Program-made: the position numbers and the translations under genes
Assembly: GCF_009392895.1 (NCBI RefSeq)
Contig: NZ_CP045489.1
Location: 1-64,000, forward strand
Source: Natronorubrum aibiense
Lineage (GTDB): Archaea > Halobacteriota > Halobacteria > Halobacteriales > Natrialbaceae
DNA length: 64,000 nucleotides
Direction: 5' to 3'
Part shown: one piece after another, positions 34,906 through 42,674 of the stretch
Numbering within the stretch: the first letter of the stretch is position 1
Layout of the letters: the number at the start of each line of letters is the position of its first letter
The notes under the pieces: model-generated
What the model was told of the DNA's origin: nothing
What the model saw: only the letters and a program-made list of their open reading frames with translations
Database searches by the model: none

Positions 34906-35045
34906 ATAGAAGTGGACGGCAGCGCGGGTGTTGGCCTCACCCATCGAGCAGCATTCGGCATCGAGAGTGCCGTTTCAGGCGGTGAGACGAATTTCGGACC
35001 GGGCACGGGATAGAGTTACTATCAGTGCTTCCCTCTGTATAGAGA

Positions 35046-35966
35046 GTGAGTCACATGGTGCCTGACCAAGACGACCGATCGGACAAAGATAGTCGTCCAC
35101 CGCCGGGCTCGCCGGTCCTGGAGGCGATTCTGGAAAACGAACGGAACCGTCGCTATCTCGGCAAGCGTCTGGACGCCGCGGGTGATCGTATCGATACGGA
35201 CCTCCTCGGCGACATCGTCAGGCACGGCCCCGTCCTCGAAGCACTGCTGGAGGAACCGCTCGATCGCAGGGAAATCGAAGCGCGCCTCGACGTCTCGCAG
35301 GCGACGAGCCACCGGTACACGCAGTGGCTTGACGAACAAGGCTTCGTCGAGAAAGTCGATGGCCGATTCCAGTTGACCTGGCGCGGCGCAGTCATTGCCG
35401 AGGAAATCCTCCGGTTCGAGGCGAACGTACGGACCGCACACAGGATGATGCCGCTTCTGGACGCAGTCTGTGAGGACCACCGGGACTTCGTCCTCGAACC
35501 GTTCGTGGACGCGACGATCACCGTCGCCGAACCGGACGATCCCTACAAACCAGTCGAGCGGTTCGTCGCGCTTGTCAACGAGTCGGAGACCGTCCGGGGG
35601 TTCAACACGACGCACATGGCACCGCTGGTCCTCGGTGAGTTCCACCAGCGAGTGTTCGACGAAACCGACACCGAGATCATCTACCTGCCGCACATCGTCG
35701 AGAAGCTCTTCGAGACGTACCCTGAGCGCGCCCGCGAGGCGATCGATCGCGGACACTTGACTCTCCGAACGCGCGAAGACCTGCCGTACGGCCTCGCGCT
35801 GTTCGACGACCGCGTCGGGATCGGGGGTTACGACGAAACCACCGGTCTTATGCAGGTGTTCGTCGATACGGACGCGCCAATTGCGTGCGAGTGGGCCGAA
35901 CGCGTATACGCATCGGTCAAAGCAGATTCCAAATCACTCGAAGAGCAGCCGGGTCAGATCCAGTAA
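35046..35966 (+). CDS. FilR1-type winged-HTH transcription regulator
   Basis: 306 residues. N-terminal winged helix (GPVLEALLEEPLDRREIEAR, LDVSQATSHRYTQWLDEQGF, wing VDGRFQLTWRG), then a C-terminal sensor domain of FilR1 type (TTHMAPLVLGEFHQRVFDET through GLALFDDRVGIGGYDETTGL). Such regulators are frequent in haloarchaea. It is divergent from the FAD-oxidoreductase operon with about 100 bp between, so it probably controls that operon. GTG at 35046 is used; MVPDQ a few codons later is possible. Confidence 0.82.
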   Translation: MSHMVPDQDDRSDKDSRPPPGSPVLEAILENERNRRYLGKRLDAAGDRIDTDLLGDIVRHGPVLEALLEEPLDRREIEARLDVSQATSHRYTQWLDEQGFVEKVDGRFQLTWRGAVIAEEILRFEANVRTAHRMMPLLDAVCEDHRDFVLEPFVDATITVAEPDDPYKPVERFVALVNESETVRGFNTTHMAPLVLGEFHQRVFDETDTEIIYLPHIVEKLFETYPERAREAIDRGHLTLRTREDLPYGLALFDDRVGIGGYDETTGLMQVFVDTDAPIACEWAERVYASVKADSKSLEEQPGQIQ

Positions 35967-36084
35967 CACGCTCTTAATGTAAAGGAATCGCTCTCCCAGT
36001 AGATTCGCTGTATTCAGCACGAAATATCTGATGGTATTATTGAAATTGAAATCTTGTGGTCGAACCGGTTGGCCTGAAATTCCA

Positions 36085-36125
36085 TGGTGGGATTCTCGCG
36101 ACTTTAGGCGTGGGAGGAGGTCAAA
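36085..36125 (-). repeat. Solo IS1341-type right end
   Basis: GGTGGGATTCTCGCGACTTT AGGCGTGGGAGGAGGTCAAAA on the plus strand is the inverted right-end pattern (GACCTCCTCCCACGCC on minus). It lies between the FilR1 gene and the end of the second carboxylase alpha gene. Confidence 0.5.
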
Positions 36126-36198
36126 ACCGAGCATATCAGTCCCATCCAGTGTGACCGCCGGATGGCTCACGCCGAGACACTCCTGATCGTGGCCCGTC

Positions 36199-38706
36199 TC
36201 AATCGTCGTCGCTCGCTCGTTCCCGCTTGGCAAACGTCGATTCCGGACCAGAGAGATCCCGAATAGAACGATCCGTCCACGTGTATGGAACATATGGTTC
36301 GTCATCAACGTCGAGCCACGTTTTATGTCCCCGCGTGTGGCTGTCCCACATTGGTCGGAGGCCGGAATCGAACCGGTTCTTAAGTGATTTCTGTGCCTGT
36401 TCACTGAGGTCAAACTCAAAATTGTCTGATAGGTCCCAGAATTCACGGAAGAAGGTGGCGAACTGTTCGCTCATTCGCATACTGCTCTCGTAGGTCTTTT
36501 TTACGTCGTCGATGAGGTCGTTCTGGTTACGAATGCGCTCACGTTCTTCATCATACCATTCAGAGACTGGCTGTGCCTTCGCGGTTCGCTCTGTGCGCAT
36601 TTCTCGGCGACGTGTCTCGGTCGCTTCCTCATCGAGTTCCCACTCGCCTTGCACTGCGGAGTTGTGTTGAGCTTCGTCGTCGACTTTCTCGACAACGACT
36701 CCGTAGGCGTCTTCGGCGTGTCGGGGAAGGACATACCCATCGTGGATGTCTTCAAGGACGTCTTCAGGGTTGCGTTCCAGTGGATCGCCTAGTCCCGAGC
36801 CACCGCGGAGGTAGTTCAGGTACATGTCGTAGTCGTCGAACTCCTTTGGCGTGCTAATACCCTCCGGCCGGCGGGCGATCTCGCCATCGATCTTCGACTC
36901 GAAGTCGCCGCTCTCGGGGTCAAGGTCGTGCTGTGGGTAGTCCTCCTGATTTTCGAAGCGTTCCTTGAGGTCAGTATCTTGAGCGTTGAGGATGTAGCCT
37001 GACGCAGCAGGATAGCCACCGAAGAGGCCACCATCGCTGGTCATGTAGCCGTTGCCCATTTCGTAAAGGAGCCACCTGCTGACGTCCTTGACCGTTCGCA
37101 TGGACTCAAAGCCAGCCCCACCTGCCCGACGCCCCACACCGCCGGTATTCGGTTTGACGGCCCGCCCGAGGAATGGCAGCGGTTCGACCATCTCCCACGC
37201 TTCGGCGTCACCCATATCGCCCTCGGGGTTCCATACTGCCGACGCGTGTGGTTCACCGTCCTCGACGTAGCGGGCACCAACACCTTCACAGGCAGACTCG
37301 AAGGAATTGACAGCGTGTAGTTTGTCGAATTGGTCGATGCCGCCGCCCTGGAGCCAGTTCGACGTGTTGGCGTTGCCAGCGTTGATCTCCTCCCAAAAGC
37401 CGCGAGCGAAGTACCCTCGCGAGAGGTGTTGCCAGAGCGGTGCCCACGCTGACACGAGGAAATGCCAGGCGTAGGCGTGGGCTGTCTCCGTGTTCTGGGT
37501 ATTGGCCCACGAACCGACCGGCAGGTGGAAGTCACAGGCGTAGTAGGCACCGTCGTTGACCAACTCGTTCGGGATGACCGTCTGCGTGAGCATCACCCAG
37601 ATCCCGCCCTGGATTGCGGCCGGCGTACAGTTGAATGGGTGCCAGCCCCACTTGTTGGCGCCTTCGAAAGAGACCTGAAACGTCCCGTCTTCTCGAATGT
37701 GGAGCTCCGAGGGGGCGTGCATGATGTGGTTCTCTTGGGCGTACTCGCGGGTGACGTTTTTCTGGCCTTCGTAGAGTGCATCGACAAAGGAGGCACCGCG
37801 GTACGTGCCCGGAAGCATCGTTCGCTTGATGCGGTTTCGGAAGCCACGGCGCCCGTCCTCGACGGCCTCTCGGGCGAGTTGTTTGAACGTCTCTACCCCA
37901 TGTTCGTCGATCATCGCTTTGACCGACTGTCGGACCATCAGACAGCCGGTCATCCGAGTCCGCTCGTCGAGTTTGAGGAAAGTCGGTGTCCGCGTTTTGG
38001 CAGGATATTCCTTCTTCCAGGAGTTGTAGAGCTCGAAGTTCTCGCCGATCTTGCGGGCCGTGTAGTAGGCACCATCGCCGAAGCGAGACGCTTGCGAGAC
38101 GTTCATGCTTCCTGGGCCGATCGCACCAGTGTCGATGACGTGATTCACGCCACCGACCCAGGCGATGAGTTCACCCTCATGGAAGATCGGCATTATCGTC
38201 ATGAGATCACACGGATGCACGTCGCCGACGTGGGGATCATTATTAACGAAGATGTCGCCGGGCTCGATCCCGGGGCTCTCTTCGTAATCGTGGTTGATCA
38301 TGAACTTGATCGCCTCGCTCATCGTGTGGACGTGCACGATGATGCCCGTCGAGACGGCGATCGAGTCGCCCTCCGGAGTAAAGAGGCCGTAGCACAGCTC
38401 ACCCTCTTGCTCGACGATTGGCGTTGCGGACACTTCCTTCGACGTTTCGCGTGCCGTCACGAGGTCGCCACGGAGGCGCGCGTACAACTGCTCGTATCGG
38501 ATCGGATCCTCGTCTTTCAACGTCAACTTTGACAAGCCACAGTAGTGGTCGGTTGCTTCCGTCTTATCCTCGAGTTCGGCCAACTGCTCGCGCAGCGTTC
38601 GGCCGTTCCAGCCGATGCCTTCTCCTCGTCTTTGTTTCTCTCGGACTGCTTCTTTCTCACGTCGTGCTTCGGCGCGTCGGTCGTCAGCGTGATCAGACGG
38701 ACTCAT
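36199..38706 (-). CDS. Acetone carboxylase alpha-like subunit, second copy (HyuB family)
   Basis: 835 residues, roughly four fifths identical by eye to the alpha subunit at 42675-45197. HyuB hallmarks: EGDSIAVSTGIIVHVHTMSE, FVNNDPHVGDVHPCDLMTIM, GAIGPGSMNVSQASRFGDGA and WLQGGGIDQFDKLHAVNSFE. It differs mainly at the two ends. It has no beta or gamma partner of its own and is last in the cluster, 75 bp after the stress-protein gene. It could give an enzyme form with another substrate range (for example butanone or an aromatic ketone), or be a spare copy. Confidence 0.85.
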   Translation of the reverse strand: MSPSDHADDRRAEARREKEAVREKQRRGEGIGWNGRTLREQLAELEDKTEATDHYCGLSKLTLKDEDPIRYEQLYARLRGDLVTARETSKEVSATPIVEQEGELCYGLFTPEGDSIAVSTGIIVHVHTMSEAIKFMINHDYEESPGIEPGDIFVNNDPHVGDVHPCDLMTIMPIFHEGELIAWVGGVNHVIDTGAIGPGSMNVSQASRFGDGAYYTARKIGENFELYNSWKKEYPAKTRTPTFLKLDERTRMTGCLMVRQSVKAMIDEHGVETFKQLAREAVEDGRRGFRNRIKRTMLPGTYRGASFVDALYEGQKNVTREYAQENHIMHAPSELHIREDGTFQVSFEGANKWGWHPFNCTPAAIQGGIWVMLTQTVIPNELVNDGAYYACDFHLPVGSWANTQNTETAHAYAWHFLVSAWAPLWQHLSRGYFARGFWEEINAGNANTSNWLQGGGIDQFDKLHAVNSFESACEGVGARYVEDGEPHASAVWNPEGDMGDAEAWEMVEPLPFLGRAVKPNTGGVGRRAGGAGFESMRTVKDVSRWLLYEMGNGYMTSDGGLFGGYPAASGYILNAQDTDLKERFENQEDYPQHDLDPESGDFESKIDGEIARRPEGISTPKEFDDYDMYLNYLRGGSGLGDPLERNPEDVLEDIHDGYVLPRHAEDAYGVVVEKVDDEAQHNSAVQGEWELDEEATETRRREMRTERTAKAQPVSEWYDEERERIRNQNDLIDDVKKTYESSMRMSEQFATFFREFWDLSDNFEFDLSEQAQKSLKNRFDSGLRPMWDSHTRGHKTWLDVDDEPYVPYTWTDRSIRDLSGPESTFAKRERASDDD

Positions 38707-38781
38707 AGCTTGCTGAGTGTTGTTTTGGTTCGGTAAACTGGTGTTCGTGGGCCAATTCGGGCTTGCAACTGTCTCGTACAG

Positions 38782-39180
38782 TTAGTCACCATACTCGAGT
38801 TCCTCCAGAATGATCGCGTGTTCGCCGACGACGAAGTCGCCGGAGATATTGTCGTGGAGCAGGATCGACTGTGTCAGATCGTCTATCCGTGCCTTGCCGG
38901 TCAGCGTTCGGTCGGAGATGCCGATACAGATTCTATTCGCGTTGTATTCAGTCGCGAACTCGACGAGCGTGGATACGTCGTATCCCTCGGGAAGGGGATG
39001 AATAGTGTAATCGACGCTGTAATTAATCATGGGATTGACTTCCTGGATGAGCGATCCGAGACATTGGACAGTCGGTAGTCGGAGAAAGTGGACGCGTTCA
39101 CCTGCATCGACGACCGAACCGAGAATCTCTCGGACAGACGAGTGATCGTCGGCCGATTTGATGATGATGATCGTCGTCAT
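38782..39180 (-). CDS. UspA-like small protein
   Basis: 132 residues starting MTTIIIIKSADDHSSVREIL at 39180. The start codon overlaps the stop of the HTH gene (ATGA), which rules out the longer frame up to 39495. The fold pattern (strand, helix, long loop, then DVSTLVEFATEYNANRICIG and a final HDNISGDFVVGEHAI) resembles the universal stress protein family; the ATP-binding G-2x-G-9x-G(S/T) is only partly kept. It probably has an accessory role in the cluster. Confidence 0.65.
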   Translation of the reverse strand: MTTIIIIKSADDHSSVREILGSVVDAGERVHFLRLPTVQCLGSLIQEVNPMINYSVDYTIHPLPEGYDVSTLVEFATEYNANRICIGISDRTLTGKARIDDLTQSILLHDNISGDFVVGEHAIILEELEYGD

Positions 39181-39857
39181 TCTTGGGGACCGAAGAGCAG
39201 TGCACAGAAGTTGTGCTCGACACGGCGAAGGCGTGCGGACAACGTCGAGCGACTGATGTCCAATTCGCTTGCGATCTCCTCCGCTGTCACTTCTTGTGGC
39301 ACCTTGAAATAGCCCATCTGATAGGCCGTCTCTAGTACCTCCAACTGTTCTTCTGACAACTTCCCGGTCATGCTCTGCTTGATTTTGTTGCCTCCGAGCG
39401 GAAAGCCGATACTTTCGGTCTGGGTCGACCCGAGCAACTCGAGTGAGTCGTGTTCCGTTTCGATCGCGTCGGCCACCTCCTTGAGATGGTTCCAATCACG
39501 AACGGACGCCATCACCTCGAGATGCGCGTTCTTTCCGACGATTCGATGTGGGATCGCCTGTTTTTCGGTCAGCAGCGACAGAACGGAGGCGTCAGAAAGG
39601 TGTGCCATCACACCGAGATAGTAGATATGACGGTTCAGTTCCGCTCGTGTGATGTCGACTATCTCTATGCTTGACAATTCTTCCGATAACCGTTCTGCTG
39701 TGACTTTAGAATCAAATTGAACTGATAAGAAGAGGAATACCATGTCTCCCGAGACCGGCAGTGCATTGTCAATTTCGGTGCTTTTGACTGGCTCGTCAAT
39801 ATCGAACAGGTGTGACGAGATCCCCGCTAACTCGATCTGAAATTCTATTCGAAGCAT
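39177..39857 (-). CDS. HTH_10 (Bat-type) regulator
   Basis: 226 residues. The N-terminal ~150 form a Bat-like sensor module; the C-terminus is the HTH_10 domain LSEEQLEVLETAYQMGYFKV then EVTAEEIASELDISRSTLSA, the usual signature of bacterio-opsin-activator-like haloarchaeal regulators. It sits inside the acetone carboxylase cluster, coupled to the Usp-like gene, so it is the obvious candidate regulator of the pathway, perhaps responding to acetone or redox state. Confidence 0.85.
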   Translation of the reverse strand: MLRIEFQIELAGISSHLFDIDEPVKSTEIDNALPVSGDMVFLFLSVQFDSKVTAERLSEELSSIEIVDITRAELNRHIYYLGVMAHLSDASVLSLLTEKQAIPHRIVGKNAHLEVMASVRDWNHLKEVADAIETEHDSLELLGSTQTESIGFPLGGNKIKQSMTGKLSEEQLEVLETAYQMGYFKVPQEVTAEEIASELDISRSTLSARLRRVEHNFCALLFGPQE

Positions 39858-40086
39858 CTCTTCAGCGCGGTCCTCTACAGTCCCCTGTCACGAACGCAGT
39901 TACTCCCACACCTCTCATCGATGTACTGTCACGAATGTTTGCAGGCATCGATTAGCGTTCGCTGACTGCTGTCTCTTCTGTTACCAGTACGAGATCCAAT
40001 AGATACAGTATTGTTGGCAATTGCCACGGCTGTAGGTATCATATGCCAACCTTCTATAAAAACCCATACCATTTCAACAATTCCAA

Positions 40087-40509
40087 TCAACTCATTGTCA
40101 ATTTCTCCTCGCGCTCGACGAGTTCTATTCGAACTCCATTGGCGGCTTGTCGCTCAAGGAACGCGACGGACGCGTCTCCCGCACCCTGACGCGGCGTTTC
40201 GTCTGCAAGGGCCACGCCAGCACTCCGTAACTCGGCCAGTTGGCTCTCGAGATCGTCAACGCGGAACGCGATATGGTGTAGCATCGCCGTCTGGTCTGCC
40301 GCCTCGAGGTCGGCTACGAGGTCAGTGGTCGGATCGACCGGTTCGACGAGTTCAACCAGGCTCTCGCCGACGCGAATGAAGGCGATCTCGACGCCGAACG
40401 ATGGCACCTCTTCGATCGCGCCGACCTCGAGACCAAGCTGTTTGAACAACACTCGGTTCTGTTCAATGTCGTCGACGAGGATGCCGAGATGATCGATCTT
40501 GGAAACCAT
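40087..40509 (-). CDS. VOC-family protein (methylmalonyl-CoA epimerase-like)
   Basis: 140 residues, two glyoxalase-like halves: MVSKIDHLGILVDDIEQNRV (metal-ligand His7) with SLVELVEPVD, and MLHHIAFRVDDLESQLAELR with GVRIELVEREE. The His/Glu spacing fits methylmalonyl-CoA epimerase and lactoylglutathione lyase relatives. It follows the acyl-CoA synthetase gene by 2 nt, so the substrate may be a CoA thioester of the pathway. Confidence 0.8.
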   Translation of the reverse strand: MVSKIDHLGILVDDIEQNRVLFKQLGLEVGAIEEVPSFGVEIAFIRVGESLVELVEPVDPTTDLVADLEAADQTAMLHHIAFRVDDLESQLAELRSAGVALADETPRQGAGDASVAFLERQAANGVRIELVEREEKLTMS

Positions 40510-40511
40510 CG

Positions 40512-42089
40512 TTAACTGATCTCCCGTGACTGATCGTCCCAGTAGGGTTCGCGGAGTCGCTTCTTGTCGAGTTTGCCGTACGGTGTTGTCGGGAGTTCGT
40601 CGACGACGTCGAACGATTTCGGGCGTTCGTAGTCGGCAAGCCGATCAGCACAGAACGACTCGAGATCGGCACGGTCAATCGTGGTGCCGGCCGGGACGGC
40701 GACGGCCTTGACCGCCTCACCCCACTCGTCGTCCGGGACGCCGATGACAGCAACGTTCGCGACGTCTGCGTGTTGCTGGATGACGTCTTCGACGGTGACC
40801 GAGTAGACGTTCATCCCGCCGCTGATGATAACGTCGGAGTCGCGGTCGACGATGTATACGTATCCCTCTGCATCTCGCTTGCCGATGTCGCCGGTGTGTA
40901 TCCAGCCGTTGTCCATCGTCTCGGCGGTCTTCTCTGGCAGGTCGTAGTACCCCTTCATGGAGTACGCACCGCGGACGAGGATCTCACCCGGCTTCCCGGG
41001 CGAGACTTCCTTGCCGTCCTCGCCGACGACTTTCACCTCACACATCGCGGTCGGGAGCCCACACGAGGAGAGCCGTTGTTCGTCGTCGGGGTCGTGCGCC
41101 GCCTTCGGTAAGACGGTGATGAGATCCGGCGTCTCGTACTGGCCGTACAGTTGCACGAAGACGTCGCCGAGTTCCTCGAGGCCCTCGCGTAGCCGCGCCG
41201 GTTTCATCGGAGCTGCCCCATAGACGAGCGTCTCGAGCGACGAGGTGTCGTACTCCTGTTCGGCGAGGATGTCGAGGACGCGGTAGATCATCGTCGGGAC
41301 CATAAACGTCCACGAGATGCCTTCGAGTTCGATCGTTTCGAGGGCCCGTTCGGCATCGAACCCCTGCGTAATGACGTGGGTACTCCCCTGTGTCAGGCCA
41401 CCCGCCATAATGAGACCAGCCGAGTGGGGAAGCGGCGTCATCAACAGGAGGTCGTCCCGCGGCCGAATGTCGAGTTCGATCGCGTGTGCCAGCGCGTTCA
41501 GCGCGAGGTTCTCTTGAGTGTGCTTCACACCTTTGGGGTCGCCGGTCGTCCCGCCCGTGTGGAAAACTCCGGCCAGAGTGTCCGTCGACACGTCGACGGC
41601 CGGCGGTTCCGGGGCCGTTGTCTCGAGGAGGTCTTCGAGTCGCTTGACGCGAGTGTCGTCCGCCACAGCAGGCAGAGCCGTGGTATCAATGGTGACGATA
41701 TGGTCCAGCGACGGCACGTTCGGGGCGACCGTCTGGATCATCTCGCTGAACGTTGGGCCGACGATGACGGCACTGGCGTCGCTGTTGTCGAGCATGTACT
41801 CGATGTCCCCCGCCGACAGCATATCGTTCAACGGAACCTTCGCGAGCCCCGCTCGAGCGAGCGCGATATCCGCGATGGGGTACTCGAGGCGATTCGAGAG
41901 CAAGAGCCCGACCCGATCCTCCGGTTTGAGACCGAGATCGACAAGCGCGTTGGCAAGCCGTGCCGAACGATCGTCGAGCGCCCCATAGGTAAGCGTCTCG
42001 CCCTCGAACGAGATGGCTGGTGCCGTCTTGTACCGACGGAGCACTGAGTCATAGAGCTGCTTGAGCGTCGGTGTGTTTTTATCTAGCAT
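40512..42089 (-). CDS. AMP-forming acyl-CoA synthetase, probable acetoacetate/short-chain activator
   Basis: 525 residues, ANL superfamily. P-loop FHTGGTTGDPKGVKHT (about 172-187), A5-type YGQYETPD, HTGDIGKRDAEGYVYIVDR and SGGMNVYSVTVEDVIQQHAD, and the C-terminal catalytic lysine in TPYGKLDKKRL. It makes acyl-CoA via acyl-AMP. Lying 54 bp after the carboxylase gamma gene, it most simply activates acetoacetate, the carboxylase product, to acetoacetyl-CoA. Substrate assignment rests on context only. Confidence 0.85.
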   Translation of the reverse strand: MLDKNTPTLKQLYDSVLRRYKTAPAISFEGETLTYGALDDRSARLANALVDLGLKPEDRVGLLLSNRLEYPIADIALARAGLAKVPLNDMLSAGDIEYMLDNSDASAVIVGPTFSEMIQTVAPNVPSLDHIVTIDTTALPAVADDTRVKRLEDLLETTAPEPPAVDVSTDTLAGVFHTGGTTGDPKGVKHTQENLALNALAHAIELDIRPRDDLLLMTPLPHSAGLIMAGGLTQGSTHVITQGFDAERALETIELEGISWTFMVPTMIYRVLDILAEQEYDTSSLETLVYGAAPMKPARLREGLEELGDVFVQLYGQYETPDLITVLPKAAHDPDDEQRLSSCGLPTAMCEVKVVGEDGKEVSPGKPGEILVRGAYSMKGYYDLPEKTAETMDNGWIHTGDIGKRDAEGYVYIVDRDSDVIISGGMNVYSVTVEDVIQQHADVANVAVIGVPDDEWGEAVKAVAVPAGTTIDRADLESFCADRLADYERPKSFDVVDELPTTPYGKLDKKRLREPYWDDQSREIS

Positions 42090-42143
42090 AATCTGTCACG
42101 TGATGATCGGATCGTACAGAACGGAAAGGAATCTCTCAGGAGA

Positions 42144-42659
42144 TTACGCCGACTCGGGCTCCGCCGTCGGGATCGGCTCCTCGATCCACTCGCTGTAGAA
42201 CGTCTCGATGTCGGGCTCGAACTCGTGGATGAGCGGATAGCCCGGCATGACGTTCGTCACCTCGAGCAGTGTGTTACAGCCCGGACAGAAGAACTCCCGA
42301 AGCTCCATGTAGTCCGGGTGGGGGTGCATGTCCTCGGGGTAGATCTCGAGGTAGTCCTCTTCGGAGTCGCGGACGTTGATGAGTGCATCCATCTTCCAGT
42401 TCTGGTCGTGTTCGCAGAACTCGTGGCCACAGTCGCACTTGATGACCCATCTGTTGTCCGGTTTTGCGACCACGTACAGATGGTCCGCGTAAGGGATGAT
42501 GATCGGGTCGTCCCAGTCGACCCGTTCTTGCAGGACGTCCCGGACCTGCTGGAACCGATCCGCGTCCTTGAAGTCACTCATCATGTCGTGCAGCTGATTC
42601 CACTCGAGGTTGTCGTCGACCAGGTCCTCGATGTGTTCGCGTGGGTATGATTCTGGCAT
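42144..42659 (-). CDS. acxC: Acetone carboxylase gamma subunit
   Basis: 171 residues, the length of known gamma subunits (about 168). Cysteine/histidine-rich metal sites: VIKCDCGHEFCEHDQNWKMD and REFFCPGCNTLLEVTNVMPG, then YPLIHEFEPDIETFYSEWI, which is characteristic of the Acetone_carb_G family. This subunit separates acetone carboxylase from hydantoinase/oxoprolinase relatives that share the two large subunits, so it decides the functional call. It lies 15 nt after the alpha gene. Confidence 0.9.
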   Translation of the reverse strand: MPESYPREHIEDLVDDNLEWNQLHDMMSDFKDADRFQQVRDVLQERVDWDDPIIIPYADHLYVVAKPDNRWVIKCDCGHEFCEHDQNWKMDALINVRDSEEDYLEIYPEDMHPHPDYMELREFFCPGCNTLLEVTNVMPGYPLIHEFEPDIETFYSEWIEEPIPTAEPESA

Positions 42660-42674
42660 TGGTAGTACCTCGTA

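Noticed and set aside
35934-36446. 170-aa minus-strand frame after the FilR1 gene
   Set aside because: It overlaps the end of the second carboxylase alpha gene in another frame and crosses an IS end. Composition is not protein-like.
37462-38532. 356-aa plus-strand frame opposite the second alpha subunit
   Set aside because: It is a shadow of a highly conserved gene, and a similar shadow occurs opposite the other alpha copy (43839-44588).
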